From Actinoplanes teichomyceticus ATCC 31121 (GTDB lineage: Bacteria; Actinomycetota; Actinomycetes; Mycobacteriales; Micromonosporaceae), in the NCBI RefSeq assembly GCF_003711105.1, contig NZ_CP023865.1, positions 4,737,001-4,801,000 of the forward strand: a DNA stretch of 64,000 bases, read 5' to 3'. This document shows, piece by piece, positions 8,823 through 18,385 of the stretch (the stretch's first letter is position 1; every line of letters starts with the position of its first letter). The notes below the pieces were generated by a model, which was not told the origin of the DNA, made no database searches, and worked only from the letters and a program-made list of their open reading frames with translations. The translations under genes were made by a program, and so were the position numbers.

Positions 8823-10070
8823 TCAGCGGGCGCCCGCGGTGCGGCGCTTCGACCAGATGTCGAAAGCCACCGCGGCCAGCAGGACCGCGCCCTTGACCAG
8901 CATGACGGTCTCGGATGCCGCACCGATGAGGATCATGCCGTTGTTGATCACGCCCATGATCAGGCCACCGGTGATGGCGCCGACCACCTTGCCGACACCA
9001 CCCTGGACCGCGGCGCCACCGATGAAGGCGGCCGCGATGGCGTCCAGCTCGAAGCTGTTGCCGGCGGTCGGGTTGGCCTGGTTGAGCCGGCCGGCGAAGA
9101 TGATGCCGGCCAGGGCGGAGAGCACGCCCATGTTGACGAACAGCCAGAACAGCACCGACTTGACCTTGACGCCGGAGAGCGTCGCGGCCTGGAGGTTGCC
9201 GCCGATCGCGTAGATCTGACGGCCGAAGACCGCCCGATTGGTGACCAGGGTGTAGCCGACCACCAGGACGGCGAGCAGGATCAGCACCCACGGCAGGTTG
9301 CGGTACCGGGCCAGCTGCACGATCACGAACATCACCAGCACGGCCGGGACGACCGCCTTGAGCACGAACATCCACATCGGGTCGACCGCCTGCCGGTAGG
9401 CGATCCGGGCGGCCCGGGAGCGCCACTGGACGACCACGATGCCGAGGACGACCAGCAGGCCGACGATGATGCTGAACAGGTCGGCGCCGCCGAGCGGGCC
9501 GAGGCCGACGTTGCCCAGGAAGCCGTCGGTGAAGCCGTTGGCCAGGTTCCGCACCGGGTCCGGGAACGGGCCGAGGCCCTGGTTGCCCAGGATCTTGTAG
9601 GTGATCGCGCGGAACAGCAGCATGCCGGCGAGCGTGACGATGAAGGCGGGGATGCCGAAGTAGGCCACCCAGAAGCCCTGCCAGGCGCCGATCAGCGCGC
9701 CGAAGATCAGCGTGGCCACCACGGCGACCGGCCACGGCACGTCGTGCTGGACCATCATCACCGCGGCGAACGCGCCGGTCGCGCCCACCACCGAGCCGAC
9801 CGACAGGTCGATGTGCCCGGCGATGATGATCAGGATCATGCCGATCGCGAGGATCAGCACGTACGAGTTCTGCACGATGATGTTGCTGATGTTCTGCGGG
9901 GCGAGCAGGTCACCGTCGGTCAGGATGGTGAAGAGCACGATGATCGCCGCGAAGGCGATGTAGATGCCGCTCTGCTTCAGGTTCAGATTGAGCTTGGAGC
10001 GGCTCTTGCCGGGTGCCTGAGCCGGCTGCTTGCCGACCGCGAGGTCCGCGTTGGTGGGTGCGACCGTCAC
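8823..10070 (-). CDS. Monosaccharide ABC transporter permease (MmsB/GguB/XylH type)
   Basis: 415 residues, mostly hydrophobic, about 10 transmembrane helices. It has the family segments [20 protein letters not shown] near the N-terminus and [16 protein letters not shown] plus the [14 protein letters not shown] loop near the C-terminus. It should form the membrane channel of a sugar importer with the ATPase and binding protein encoded upstream. The start overlaps the ATPase stop by 4 bp (ATGA), which implies translational coupling. Length and the long segment after helix 5 match multiple-monosaccharide (ChvE-GguAB/Mms) permeases better than the roughly 320-residue RbsC permeases. Confidence 0.9.
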   Translation of the reverse strand: MTVAPTNADLAVGKQPAQAPGKSRSKLNLNLKQSGIYIAFAAIIVLFTILTDGDLLAPQNISNIIVQNSYVLILAIGMILIIIAGHIDLSVGSVVGATGAFAAVMMVQHDVPWPVAVVATLIFGALIGAWQGFWVAYFGIPAFIVTLAGMLLFRAITYKILGNQGLGPFPDPVRNLANGFTDGFLGNVGLGPLGGADLFSIIVGLLVVLGIVVVQWRSRAARIAYRQAVDPMWMFVLKAVVPAVLVMFVIVQLARYRNLPWVLILLAVLVVGYTLVTNRAVFGRQIYAIGGNLQAATLSGVKVKSVLFWLFVNMGVLSALAGIIFAGRLNQANPTAGNSFELDAIAAAFIGGAAVQGGVGKVVGAITGGLIMGVINNGMILIGAASETVMLVKGAVLLAAVAFDIWSKRRTAGAR

Positions 10071-11602
10071 GGCGCGACCTCCTGTTCTTCCTTCGTCATG
10101 AGAGTCATCAGGGACTCCTGGGTCGCCTCGGCACGCGGCACCTCGCCGGTGATCCGGCCGGCCGAGAGGGTGTAGATGCGGTCGCAGATCCCGAGCAGCT
10201 CGGGAAGCTCGGAGGAGATGACCAGGATGGCCTTACCCTCGTCGGCGAGCCGGTTGATGATCGTGTAGATCTCGTACTTCGCGCCCACGTCGATACCACG
10301 GGTGGGCTCGTCGAGAATGAGCACGTCCGGGTCCGTGAAGATCCACTTGGACAGCACGACCTTCTGCTGGTTACCGCCGGACAGCTTGCCGACGACCGCC
10401 TCGACAGTCGGGGACTTGATGTTCATGCTGGCCCGGAACTCGTCGGCGACCTTGTACTCTTCGTTGCCGTCGACCCAGCCGCCCCTGGCCAGCTTGGTCA
10501 GCCCGGCCGCGGAGATGTTGCGCTTGATGTCCTCGATCAGGTTGAGGCCGTAGCGCTTGCGGTCCTCGGTCGCGTACGCGATGCCGTGCTTGATCGCTTC
10601 CTGGACGCTCCGGACCTGGATCTCCTTGCCGTCCTTGATCAGGCGGCCGGAGATGTTCACGCCGTACGAGCGGCCGAAGACGCTCATCGCCAGCTCGGTA
10701 CGGCCGGCGCCCATCAGGCCGGCCAGGCCGACGATCTCGCCCCGGCGCAGGCTGAGGTTCGCCTTGCGCACCAGCGCACGGTCGGGCTGGGTCGGGCTGT
10801 GCACCGTCCAGTCCTCGATCCGCAGCACCTCGTCGCCGATCTTGGGCTCGTGCTCCGGGTACCGGTGTTCGAGGTCACGACCCACCATGCCGGCGATGAT
10901 CTTGTCCTCGGACAGGTTCGCCGTCTCCTCGGTCCAGATGGTCTGGCCGTCGCGCAGGATGGTGACGCGGTCGGAGATGCTCATCACCTCGTTGAGCTTG
11001 TGCGAGATGATGACGCAGGTGATGCCCTCGTCGCGCAGGCCACGCAGCAGGTTGAGCAGGTGCGCCGAGTCGTCGTCGTTGAGGGCCGCGGTGGGCTCGT
11101 CGAGGATCAGCAGCTTGACGTTCTTGGTGAGCGCCTTGGCGATCTCGACCAGCTGCTGCTTGCCGACGCCGAGATCGACGACCGGGGTCACGGCGCTCTC
11201 CGACAGGCCGACCCGGCGCAGCAGCTCGTCCGCGGCGGCGTTCGTCTTGTTCCAGTCGATCCAGCCGCGCTTGGCCTGCTCGTTGCCGAGGAAGATGTTC
11301 TCGGCGATCGAGAGGTTGGCGGCGAGCGCGAGCTCCTGGTGGATGATGACGATGCCCTTGTGCTCGCTGTCGCGAATGCCGGCGAACCGGCTGACCTCGC
11401 CGTCGTACTCGATCTCGCCGTCGTAGGTGCCGTGCGGGTACACGCCGGACAGCACCTTCATCAGGGTCGACTTACCGGCCCCGTTCTCGCCGCAGATGGA
11501 GAGGATCTCGCCCCTGCGGACTTCCAGGTTGACATCCTGCAACGCCTTGACGCCCGGGAACGTCTTGGTGATGTTCTTCATCCGCAGGATCGTGTCGGTC
11601 AT
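10067..11602 (-). CDS. Monosaccharide ABC transporter ATPase, double nucleotide-binding domain (MmsA/GguA type)
   Basis: 511 residues with two fused ABC domains, as in all CUT2 sugar importers. Domain 1 has Walker [10 protein letters not shown] (about 38-46), Q-loop IIHQELAL, signature-like [12 protein letters not shown] and Walker [12 protein letters not shown]. Domain 2 has the usual degenerate Walker A ([10 protein letters not shown]), an intact signature [11 protein letters not shown] and Walker [13 protein letters not shown]. It powers uptake through the downstream permease. The gene follows the binding-protein gene after a 70-bp gap that holds a strong hairpin. Confidence 0.93.
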   Translation of the reverse strand: MTDTILRMKNITKTFPGVKALQDVNLEVRRGEILSICGENGAGKSTLMKVLSGVYPHGTYDGEIEYDGEVSRFAGIRDSEHKGIVIIHQELALAANLSIAENIFLGNEQAKRGWIDWNKTNAAADELLRRVGLSESAVTPVVDLGVGKQQLVEIAKALTKNVKLLILDEPTAALNDDDSAHLLNLLRGLRDEGITCVIISHKLNEVMSISDRVTILRDGQTIWTEETANLSEDKIIAGMVGRDLEHRYPEHEPKIGDEVLRIEDWTVHSPTQPDRALVRKANLSLRRGEIVGLAGLMGAGRTELAMSVFGRSYGVNISGRLIKDGKEIQVRSVQEAIKHGIAYATEDRKRYGLNLIEDIKRNISAAGLTKLARGGWVDGNEEYKVADEFRASMNIKSPTVEAVVGKLSGGNQQKVVLSKWIFTDPDVLILDEPTRGIDVGAKYEIYTIINRLADEGKAILVISSELPELLGICDRIYTLSAGRITGEVPRAEATQESLMTLMTKEEQEVAP

Positions 11603-11630
11603 TGGAGGTCTCCTTCGGCCGCCAAGGGAG

Positions 11631-11665
11631 CCGAACCCCGCCCGCTGGGGTCGGGCGGGGTTCGG
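11631..11665 (-). terminator. Intra-operon hairpin after the binding-protein gene
   Basis: Perfect 14-bp stem CCGAACCCCGCCCG / CGGGCGGGGTTCGG with a 7-nt loop. It sits between the binding-protein stop and the ATPase start. Such elements commonly protect or attenuate so that the binding protein is made in excess. Confidence 0.7.
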
Positions 11666-11672
11666 CGCCAGC

Positions 11673-12800
11673 TCACTTGATGTCGGCCTCGGTGTAGTAA
11701 CCGGAGTCGATGAGCTCCTTCTTGTAGTTGCTCTTGTCGACGATGACCGACTGCAGCAGCTGGGCCGGGACGACCTTCTTGCCGTTGTCGTAGTCGGTGG
11801 TGTTGTTCGTCTGCGGGGTCTGGCCCTTCAGGATGGCGTCGGCCATCTCGACGGTGATCTTGGCCAGCTGGCGGGTGTCCTTGTAGATGGTGGAGTACTG
11901 CTCACCCGCGGCGATCGACTTGACCGACGCCTTCTCGGCGTCCTGGCCGGTGACGATCGGGTACGGCTGGGACGCGGTGCCGTAGCCGCCGCTGCGCAGC
12001 GCGGAGAGGATACCGATCGAGATGCCGTCGTACGGCGAGAGGACGCCGTCCACCTTCGCGCCGCCCTTGTAGGTGGCGGTCAGGATGCCCTCCATGCGCT
12101 TCTGCGCGGTGGCCGGGTCCCAGCGCAGGGTGGCGACCGTCTTGAAGTCGGTCTGGTTGCTCTTGACGACCAGCGTCCCGTCCTTGATGTACGGGTCGAG
12201 GATGCTCTTGGCGCCGTTGAAGAAGAAGGTCGCGTTGTTGTCGTCCGGCGAGCCGGCGAACAGCTCGATGTTGAACGGGCCCTTCTTGTCACCCTTGCTG
12301 CCGTCGGCCTTGAGCACGCCCAGCCCGGTCAGCAGCGAGGTGGCCTGCTGCACGCCGACCTTGAAGTTGTCGAACGTGGTGTAGTAGTCGACGTTCGCGC
12401 TGCCGCGGATCAGGCGGTCGTACGCGATGACCGGGATGTTGTTCGCCTTGGCGCTGTCGAGCTGGCTGGACAGCGCGGTGCCGTCGATCGACGCGACGAT
12501 CAGCAGCTTGGCGCCCTTGGTGATCTGGGTGTCGATCTGCTGGGTCTGGGTCGGGATGCTGTCCTCGGCGTACTGCAGGTCGACCTTGTAGCCGAGCGCC
12601 TCCAGCTGCTTCTTGACGTTGTCACCGTCGGCGACCCAGCGCTCCGAGGAACGGGTCGGCATGGTCACACCGACCAGCGCACCGGCGTTGTCGCCGCTGG
12701 CCGCCTCCTTGTCGGCGGTCTTCTCGCTGGAGCCGCAGGCGGCCATGGTGGTGACCAGGGCGGCGGCCGAGATCGTGGCCGCGAACCGGGTGTATTTCAC
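11673..12800 (-). CDS. Monosaccharide-binding lipoprotein (ChvE type)
   Basis: 375 residues with a lipoprotein signal (TTMAACGSS, lipid Cys about 22). A periplasmic-binding-protein fold of the sugar class follows: [51 protein letters not shown] and [14 protein letters not shown]. The opening 'MPTRSSERW' and the conserved Arg/Asp/Asn positions match ChvE/multiple-sugar binding proteins, which take arabinose, xylose, glucose and galactose. Lying directly downstream of araA, the most likely ligand is L-arabinose or a related pentose, which is an inference. It supplies substrate to the ATPase/permease pair downstream. Confidence 0.9.
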   Translation of the reverse strand: MKYTRFAATISAAALVTTMAACGSSEKTADKEAASGDNAGALVGVTMPTRSSERWVADGDNVKKQLEALGYKVDLQYAEDSIPTQTQQIDTQITKGAKLLIVASIDGTALSSQLDSAKANNIPVIAYDRLIRGSANVDYYTTFDNFKVGVQQATSLLTGLGVLKADGSKGDKKGPFNIELFAGSPDDNNATFFFNGAKSILDPYIKDGTLVVKSNQTDFKTVATLRWDPATAQKRMEGILTATYKGGAKVDGVLSPYDGISIGILSALRSGGYGTASQPYPIVTGQDAEKASVKSIAAGEQYSTIYKDTRQLAKITVEMADAILKGQTPQTNNTTDYDNGKKVVPAQLLQSVIVDKSNYKKELIDSGYYTEADIK

Positions 12801-12827
12801 GGGGGGTTCTCCTCTTTGAGCGCGGTG

Positions 12828-14315
12828 TTACAGAGGGCGGGCCAGGCGGTGGTACGCCTGGTTCCACCGCACCCGGTCGGCGAAGTCGTCGGTCGTGGTG
12901 CGGTCATCGATGAGCAGCAGCTCGGTCTGGACCATCGTGGCGAAGTCCCGCAGGACCTCGGGGCCGACGGCCTGGGTGAGAACGGTGTGGTGCGGTCCTC
13001 CGGCGGTGAGCCAGCACTCGGCCGAGGTCGACAGCGACGGTGCGGGCTTCCACACGGCACGGGCAACTGGCAAGTTCGGCAGCGGCTCGTCCGGCTGAAC
13101 AACTTCGACGGTATTGGCGACCAGGCGGAACCGGTCGCCGAGGTCGGCCAGGCCGATCACCACACCCGGACCGGACGTGGCGTCGAAAACCAGGCGGACC
13201 GGGTCCTCGCGGCCGCCGATGCCGAGCGGGTGGATCTCGACGCGCGGCCGGGCGGACGCGATGCTCGGGCAGACCTCGAGCATGTGCGCTCCGAGGATCT
13301 TCGGCTCGCCCGGGCCGAAGTGGTACGTGTAGTCCTCCATGAACGAGGTGCCGCGGCCGGTGCCGGCGCCCATCGCCTTCACGGTGGCCAGCAGCGCGGA
13401 GGTCTTCCAGTCGCCCTCGCCGCCGAAGCCGTACCCGTCGGCCATCAGCCGCTGCACGGCCAGACCGGGCAGCTGGCGCAGCCCGCCCAGGTCCTCGAAG
13501 TTGGTGGTGAAGGCGCCGAATCCGCCCTCGGTGAGGAACTGCCGCAGGCCGGCCTCGATCCGCGCGCCGTAGCGCAGCGACTCGTGCCGCTCGCCGCCGA
13601 CGGCCAGCTCCGGGGCCAGCTCGTAGAGTTCGGCGTACTCGCCGACCAGGTCGTCGACCGCCTTCTCGTCGACCGCGTCGACCACGGCGACCAGGTCGTT
13701 CACCCCGTACGTGTTGACCGAGACGCCGAACCGCAACTCGGCCTCGACCTTGTCGCCCTCGGTGACCGCGACGTCGCGCATGTTGTCGCCGAAGCGGGCC
13801 AGCCGCAGGGTGCGCAGGCGCTGCAGGCCGGTCGCGGCCTTCGCCCAGCCGTCGATCCGGGCGACCACCGCGGGGTCGGAGACGTGCCCGGCCACCGTCT
13901 TGCGCGGCACGCCCAGGCGCGCCTGGATGAACCCGAACTCGCGGTCGCCGTGCGCGGCCTGGTTGAGGTTCATGAAGTCCATGTCGATGGACTCCCAGGG
14001 CAGCGAGATGTTGTGCTGGGTGTGCAGGTGCAGCAGCGGCTTGCGCAGCGCGTCCAGGCCGGAGATCCACATCTTCGCCGGTGAGAACGTGTGCATCCAG
14101 GCGATCACGCCGATCACGTTCGGGTCGGCGTTCGCGTCCAGCATCACCTGCTTGATCGCGCCCGAGTCGGTGAGCACCGGGCGGCTGACCAGCTCCGCGC
14201 CCAGGCCCGCGGCGAGGGTGCGCTGAATCTCGGCGGACTGGTCGGCGACCTGCTGGAGCGTCTCCGGTCCGTACAGGTGCTGACTGCCGGTGAGAAACCA
14301 GATCTGCGGTTTCAT
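12828..14315 (-). CDS. araA: L-arabinose isomerase
   Basis: 495 residues, typical AraA length (E. coli about 500). Converts L-arabinose to L-ribulose, the first catabolic step. Family features include N-terminal [41 protein letters not shown] and the metal-site region [18 protein letters not shown]. The partner genes araB (kinase) and araD (epimerase) are not in the window, which is unusual for an ara locus. The next gene is a sugar-binding lipoprotein 27 bp downstream, so isomerase and transporter are probably co-transcribed. Regulation is probably by the LacI-type gene upstream. Confidence 0.95.
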   Translation of the reverse strand: MKPQIWFLTGSQHLYGPETLQQVADQSAEIQRTLAAGLGAELVSRPVLTDSGAIKQVMLDANADPNVIGVIAWMHTFSPAKMWISGLDALRKPLLHLHTQHNISLPWESIDMDFMNLNQAAHGDREFGFIQARLGVPRKTVAGHVSDPAVVARIDGWAKAATGLQRLRTLRLARFGDNMRDVAVTEGDKVEAELRFGVSVNTYGVNDLVAVVDAVDEKAVDDLVGEYAELYELAPELAVGGERHESLRYGARIEAGLRQFLTEGGFGAFTTNFEDLGGLRQLPGLAVQRLMADGYGFGGEGDWKTSALLATVKAMGAGTGRGTSFMEDYTYHFGPGEPKILGAHMLEVCPSIASARPRVEIHPLGIGGREDPVRLVFDATSGPGVVIGLADLGDRFRLVANTVEVVQPDEPLPNLPVARAVWKPAPSLSTSAECWLTAGGPHHTVLTQAVGPEVLRDFATMVQTELLLIDDRTTTDDFADRVRWNQAYHRLARPL

Positions 14316-14393
14316 CGGTTTTCCTTAGGTGTCGATGGTGCTGCTGTTACCGGGTCTCGGTCACGCGACGCGGGATGGCACGCGGCTCGCGCG

Positions 14394-14816
14394 TCACCCT
14401 CCGCCTCTCCCCGGCCAGAGTGATCGTGCAGCACCGAGCACTCCGCGAGAGGCTCGTCCTGAATCTTGGCTGCGCCGGATTCCAGCTGGTGAACGCCCCT
14501 GGGACACCGGTTCGTGGCCGGTGCTCCGAGCCGGGCGCCGGGGTATTTCGAGGATCTCCTCGCCGTGGCCGGCATGACAGGCCGAAGTGCCCGTGCCGAC
14601 GGGGTCCTCCTGCTCCGGGTCCCCGTGACCGCGCGGCGGAACCCCTGCGAAGGAGGCCGGCACACCGTATGGTGGCACCCACGCCTCCTCACGGAGGGTG
14701 ACCGCCTCGGTCGTCCGGTCGTGCCGTGCGTCGCCCGCCGACGGCACGACGACCGGAGCGCTCAGGGCCCCGTCGCCGAGGCCGGCGGCGCGGGTGGCGC
14801 TCGGCTCAACGGACAT
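14394..14816 (-). CDS. Candidate small ORF in the araA leader (140 codons, uncertain)
   Basis: An ATG at 14816 is preceded by an excellent ribosome-binding site (GGAGG at 14829-14825, 8 nt spacing) and lies about 60 nt downstream of the predicted araA-operon promoter. The first 45 or so codons have the high third-position GC of real genes (MSVEPSATRAAGLGDG...). After about codon 47 the bias weakens and the frame reads like non-coding DNA up to a stop at 14396-14394. It could be a short leader peptide, the 5' remnant of a lost gene (araB or araD would be expected here), or chance. I recognise no domain. Confidence 0.35.
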   Translation of the reverse strand: MSVEPSATRAAGLGDGALSAPVVVPSAGDARHDRTTEAVTLREEAWVPPYGVPASFAGVPPRGHGDPEQEDPVGTGTSACHAGHGEEILEIPRRPARSTGHEPVSQGRSPAGIRRSQDSGRASRGVLGAARSLWPGRGGG

Positions 14817-14881
14817 CGGAAATACCTCCACGAGGGGGGCCGGCGACGTGGCGACGACCACACTCCGGCGGGAGAAGCCCA

Positions 14882-14909
14882 GTGTTATCGCTAACAATTC
14901 TCGTGTCAA
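14882..14909 (-). promoter_or_regulatory. Predicted promoter of the araA-transporter operon
   Basis: On the minus strand, a consensus -35 TTGACA (14909-14904), 16-bp spacer, and -10-like TAACAC (14887-14882). The -10 lies inside the LacI-type operator, so bound repressor would block polymerase. Confidence 0.65.
14883..14896. promoter_or_regulatory. LacI-type operator upstream of the araA operon
   Basis: TGTTATCGCTAACA, a near-perfect 14-bp palindrome with the central CG typical of LacI-family sites. It differs at one base from the site at 16045. It overlaps the predicted -10 element. Confidence 0.75.
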
Positions 14910-14961
14910 CGGCTCTTCGCAACAACGAGGTAACGGCCGCTTAACCCGCCCCGGCAGGCCC

Positions 14962-15975
14962 TCAGGCGGGCGGCGCCACGCTCTCGCGCACCACCAGTTC
15001 CGCCGGCACGACGACCGTCTCCACCGCGCCTGGATCGTCCTTCATCTGGCCCAGCAGCAGGGTCAGGGCGGCCCGCGCGACGTCGCCGAAGGCCTGCCGC
15101 ACGGTGGTCAGCGGCGGGATGAAGTAGGCCGCCTCCGGCACGTCGTCGAAGCCGACCACGCTGACGTCGTGCGGCACCCGCCGGCCCCGCTCGTGCAGCG
15201 CCCGCAGCACCCCCATGGCCAGGTGGTCGTTGGCCGCGAAGACCGCGGTGACCTCGGGCATCCGGGCCAGCATCTGGCCGGCGCGGTACCCCTCGGCGGC
15301 CGACCAGTCGGCGCTCAGCAGCGGCGGCACCTCGCGGCCGGCCTCCCGCAGCGTCTGCCGCCAGCCCTGGATCCGGCCGGCCGAGTCGAACCAGTCGGTC
15401 GGCCCGGAGACGTGCCAGACCGTCTCGTGCCCGGCCGCCAGCAGGTGCTGCACCGCCGCCCGCGCGCCGGCCACCTGATCCACCGTGACCAGGGAGCGCC
15501 CGGCCGCCGGGTCGCCGTCGATGAACACCACCGGCACGTCCGCCGGGATCTCCGCGAGCGCCTCGGTGGCCGAGGCCACCTGGGCGATCACCACCAGGCC
15601 GGCGACCCGCTGGTCCAGGTGGCGGTCCACCACGGCGGCGATCGAGTCGCGGTCCAGCTCGCGTACGCTGCCGACGCTGACCGCGAACCCGGCGTCCGCG
15701 GCCGCCTGCTCGAACTCGGTCAGCATGGATGCCGGGCCGTAGAGCATGCTGTTGCGCGCCACCACGCCGATCAGCTGGGAGCGGCCGGTCACCAGGGCGC
15801 GGGCCGCCCGGTTCGGGCGGTAGCCGAGCTCGGCGATCGCGGCCCGGACCCGCAGCCGGGTCTGCTCCTTGACGTTCGGATGATCGTTGAGGACCCGTGA
15901 GACGGTCTGGTGGGAGACCCCGGCCAGTCGTGCCACGTCGGTCATCGCCGGGGAACGGGATCCCTTGGTCTCCAC
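14962..15975 (-). CDS. LacI-family transcriptional regulator (probable arabinose repressor)
   Basis: 337 residues. The helix-turn-helix is TDVARLAGVSHQTVSRVLND (about 12-31) with the hinge RPNRAARALVTGRSQLIGVV. The sugar-binding domain follows and has VFAANDHLAMGVL and VSVVGFDDVPEAAYF. I chose the GTG at 15975 because GAGG lies 7 nt upstream; the longer frame starting at a TTG in the operator is unlikely, and an ATG ten codons later is possible. Matching palindromes lie upstream of this gene and of the araA operon, so it probably controls both and itself, with arabinose as likely inducer. Confidence 0.88.
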   Translation of the reverse strand: METKGSRSPAMTDVARLAGVSHQTVSRVLNDHPNVKEQTRLRVRAAIAELGYRPNRAARALVTGRSQLIGVVARNSMLYGPASMLTEFEQAAADAGFAVSVGSVRELDRDSIAAVVDRHLDQRVAGLVVIAQVASATEALAEIPADVPVVFIDGDPAAGRSLVTVDQVAGARAAVQHLLAAGHETVWHVSGPTDWFDSAGRIQGWRQTLREAGREVPPLLSADWSAAEGYRAGQMLARMPEVTAVFAANDHLAMGVLRALHERGRRVPHDVSVVGFDDVPEAAYFIPPLTTVRQAFGDVARAALTLLLGQMKDDPGAVETVVVPAELVVRESVAPPA

Positions 15976-16044
15976 TTGCGCACCTCGCCAGGTCCGGATC
16001 TGATGGAGCGTAGCGGCGAGCCGCGCGTCTCCCGGTATGGGAAA

Positions 16045-16058
16045 TGTTATCGATAACA
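16045..16058. promoter_or_regulatory. LacI-type operator between lacI and the DUF2252 gene
   Basis: TGTTATCGATAACA, a perfect 14-bp palindrome. It is 70 bp upstream of the lacI start and 59 bp upstream of the divergent DUF2252 gene, so it may mediate autoregulation and also control DUF2252. Confidence 0.75.
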
Positions 16059-16116
16059 ATGCCCGTGCCGCGAGCCCCGCGCGACCGTTGCCTGCAGCCC
16101 CGTACTCTCGGCAACA

Positions 16117-17538
16117 ATGGACGCGACACCCACGATCGGCAGCCCCGCCGTGCTCGGCTCGACGGACGACGAAGGCTTCACATCGCTGCGCCGGCCCGCA
16201 CGCCCGCGCGCCGAACGATACGAGATCGGACGCTCACTGCGCGAGCGGTCCCCCCGCTCGGACATGGCGCACTGGCGCCCGCCCGCCGACCGGCCCGATC
16301 CGGTGCGTCATGTGGTCGCCTCGCACGAGGGCCGGCTGCCCTGGCTGGTGCCGCTCCGGATCGGTCGCATGACGGCCAGCCCGTACGCGTTCCTGCGCGG
16401 CACCGCCGGCCTGATGGCCGACGACTTCGCCGCCCTGCCGCACACCGGCATCACCCCGGTGATCTGCGGCGACGCCCACCTCGGCAACTTCGGCTTCTAC
16501 GCCTCCCCGGAGCGCGAGCTGGTCTTCGACCTCAACGACTTCGACGAGGCGCACCCCGGCCCCTGGGAGTGGGACCTGCGCCGGCTGGCGGTCAGCGTGC
16601 ACGTGGCCGGCCGGGTCAACGGCTTCCGGGAGAGCGCCTGCGCCGACGCGGTCCAGCACTGCGTCGCCGAGTACCGCGAGCAGATCTCGCAGCTGTCCAG
16701 CCGGCCGCTGCTGGCCCGCTCGTTCGACCAGCTCGACGTGGACGCGATGCGCTCCGCGGCCAGCCGGGGCAGCTTCCGCGACGAGATCGAGCGGGCCGCC
16801 CGCCGGGCCCGCCGCCGCACCAGTGACCGGGCGCTGCCCCGCTTCACCGAACGCCGCGACGGCACCCGGCGGCTGATCGAGGAGCCACCGGTGATCACCC
16901 GCCCGCCGGAACGCGACCGGGAGCTGCTCGGCGAAGCCCTCGACGGGTACCTCAACACCCTCAAGCCGCACTGGGCCCGGATCCTCGGCGGCTACCGGAT
17001 CGTCGACGTCGCGCACAAGGTGGTCGGCGTGGGGTCGGTGGGATTGCGGGCCTACGTCGCGCTGTGCGAGGGCAGCGACCCGGACGACGTGGTGTTCCTG
17101 CAGCTCAAGCAGGCCCGGCGGTCGGTGGTGGCGAGACACCAGCACGGCGCGCCGCCGTGGCACCGGCACCAGGGCCAGCGCGTGGTGGAGTACCAGCAGG
17201 CGTTGCAGACCGTCAGCGACCCGCTGCTCGGGTGGACGACCATGGGCGAGCACCAGTTCTACGTACGCCAGTTCCGGGACATGAAGGGCGCGATCGTCGT
17301 CGAGGACATCAACGCCGGGGCGCTCGCCGACTACGCCGGCATCTGTGGGTACCTGCTGGCCAAGTCGCACGCCCGGACCAGCGGGGCATCGGTGATCGCC
17401 GGGTACGTCGGCGGCAGCGACAAGCTGGACGAGTCGCTCGCCCGGTTCGCCCGCGCCTACGCCGACCAGGTGGAGAGCGACCACGCCGCGCTGGTGGCGG
17501 CGGTCCGCCGCGGGGAGCTGGCGGCGGAGAGCGGATGA
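16117..17538 (+). CDS. DUF2252 domain protein
   Basis: 473 residues matching DUF2252 along most of the length: [20 protein letters not shown], then the kinase-like motifs GDAHLGNFG (about 123-131) and [19 protein letters not shown], and a C-terminal Ala/Asp-rich helix block. The GDxHxxN and DxxD signatures resemble aminoglycoside-phosphotransferase or kinase-like folds, so a small-molecule phosphotransferase role is plausible but unproven. It starts at an ATG 59 bp from a LacI-type operator, divergent from the regulator. Its stop overlaps the next small ORF (ATGA). Confidence 0.87.
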   Translation: MDATPTIGSPAVLGSTDDEGFTSLRRPARPRAERYEIGRSLRERSPRSDMAHWRPPADRPDPVRHVVASHEGRLPWLVPLRIGRMTASPYAFLRGTAGLMADDFAALPHTGITPVICGDAHLGNFGFYASPERELVFDLNDFDEAHPGPWEWDLRRLAVSVHVAGRVNGFRESACADAVQHCVAEYREQISQLSSRPLLARSFDQLDVDAMRSAASRGSFRDEIERAARRARRRTSDRALPRFTERRDGTRRLIEEPPVITRPPERDRELLGEALDGYLNTLKPHWARILGGYRIVDVAHKVVGVGSVGLRAYVALCEGSDPDDVVFLQLKQARRSVVARHQHGAPPWHRHQGQRVVEYQQALQTVSDPLLGWTTMGEHQFYVRQFRDMKGAIVVEDINAGALADYAGICGYLLAKSHARTSGASVIAGYVGGSDKLDESLARFARAYADQVESDHAALVAAVRRGELAAESG

Positions 17539-17723
17539 ACGTTCCGGCCACGGATCCCGTGACCGGGCGTGTCGCCATCGCGGACGCCATCGCCGTCACC
17601 GGGGTCTTCACCGTCCGCGTCCCCGTCATCGTCCGCGTCCCCGTCATCGTCCGCGTCCCTGTCATCGTCCGCGTCCCCGTCATCGCCATCGCCACTGTCA
17701 TCGCCATCGGAGGAGCCGCGTGA
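17535..17723 (+). CDS. Small repeat ORF with VRVPVI hexapeptides (62 codons, uncertain)
   Basis: ATG at 17535 overlaps the DUF2252 stop (ATGA), and its stop overlaps the GTG start of the PPOX gene (GTGA). The ORF thus fills the gap with a coupled overlap on both sides. It encodes [20 protein letters not shown], then four copies of VRVPVI, then [10 protein letters not shown]. The repeat is four tandem 18-bp units (17613-17684) with one C-to-T change. The alternating hydrophobic/Arg pattern could form a beta strand or membrane-active peptide. No family is recognised. It may be only an expanded spacer that happens to stay open. Confidence 0.4.
   Translation: MNVPATDPVTGRVAIADAIAVTGVFTVRVPVIVRVPVIVRVPVIVRVPVIAIATVIAIGGAA
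17613..17684. repeat. Four tandem 18-bp units
   Basis: GTCCGCGTCCCCGTCATC repeated at 17613, 17631, 17649 and 17667, with a single substitution at 17660. In frame in the small ORF (VRVPVI). Confidence 0.9.
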
Positions 17724-18139
17724 GCGGAGTCATTTCCCTGGAGTCCGCTCCACTGCGGGAGTTCTGGATCGAGCGGCACCTGTGCACGCTGACCACGCTG
17801 CGGGCGGACGGCTCACCGCACGTGGTCGCGGTCGGCGCCACCCTCGACCCGGTCACCGGGATCGCCCGGATCATCGCATCCGGCGGATCGGCCAAGGTGC
17901 GGCACGTGCGGCGGGGCCAGCAGCAGGTCGCCATCTGCCAGGTGGACGGACGCCGCTGGAGCACCGTCGAGGGGCTAGCGGTGGTCCGCGACGATCCGGA
18001 GGCGGTCGCCGACGCGGAACGCCGGTACGCCGCGCGCTACCGGACGCCGCGCCCCAACCCGCAGCGGGTGGTGATCGAGGTGGCGGTCACCCGGGTGCTC
18101 GGCTCGGCCTCCCTGCTGCCCTCCACCGTCACCACCTGA
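17720..18139 (+). CDS. PPOX-class pyridoxamine 5'-phosphate oxidase-like protein (probably F420- or flavin-binding)
   Basis: 139 residues with the split-barrel fold of PPOX proteins: [25 protein letters not shown], a central [35 protein letters not shown] and a C-terminal [13 protein letters not shown] strand. Actinomycete members of this length (Rv1155-like) bind F420 or FMN and reduce small molecules. The sequence does not decide the cofactor, but the short length and the K-x-R-H-x-R segment favour F420. GTG start overlaps the small repeat ORF. A tandem array follows. Confidence 0.8.
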   Translation: MSGVISLESAPLREFWIERHLCTLTTLRADGSPHVVAVGATLDPVTGIARIIASGGSAKVRHVRRGQQQVAICQVDGRRWSTVEGLAVVRDDPEAVADAERRYAARYRTPRPNPQRVVIEVAVTRVLGSASLLPSTVTT

Positions 18140-18185
18140 CGCCGGGCCGGTGGCCGCCGCGACGCGCTCCACCCGGCGGCCCCGC

Positions 18186-18385
18186 GGACCGGGACACCGC
18201 CAGGACCCCTCAACCCAGCGGCCCCCTCGCGGACCGGGACACCGCCGCGACGCGCTCAACCCAGCGGCGCCGCGGACCGGGACACCGCCAGGACCCGCTC
18301 AACCCAGCGGCCCCCTCGCGGACCGAGACACCGCCAGGACCCACTCAGCCCAGCGGCCCCCTCGCGGACCGGGACACCGCCGGTG
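18186..18385. repeat. Five tandem copies of a 43-46 bp unit at the 3' end of mptB
   Basis: Units begin with GGACCGGGACACCGCC at 18186, 18231, 18274, 18320 (one change) and 18366, followed by a CAACCCAGCGGCCCCCTCGC-like stretch. The last copy lies inside the mptB coding end. On the minus strand each copy resembles the mptB C-terminus (VSRSARGPLG then TGA), so the gene end and stop codon appear tandemly copied downstream. Confidence 0.85.

Noticed and set aside
14316..14874. Riboswitch or T-box in the araA leader
   Set aside because: I could not find a conserved core of any class I know; only a promoter, operator and small ORF are supportable.
18186..18385. CRISPR array
   Set aside because: Units are 43-46 bp directly adjacent copies without unique spacers, and no cas genes are near.
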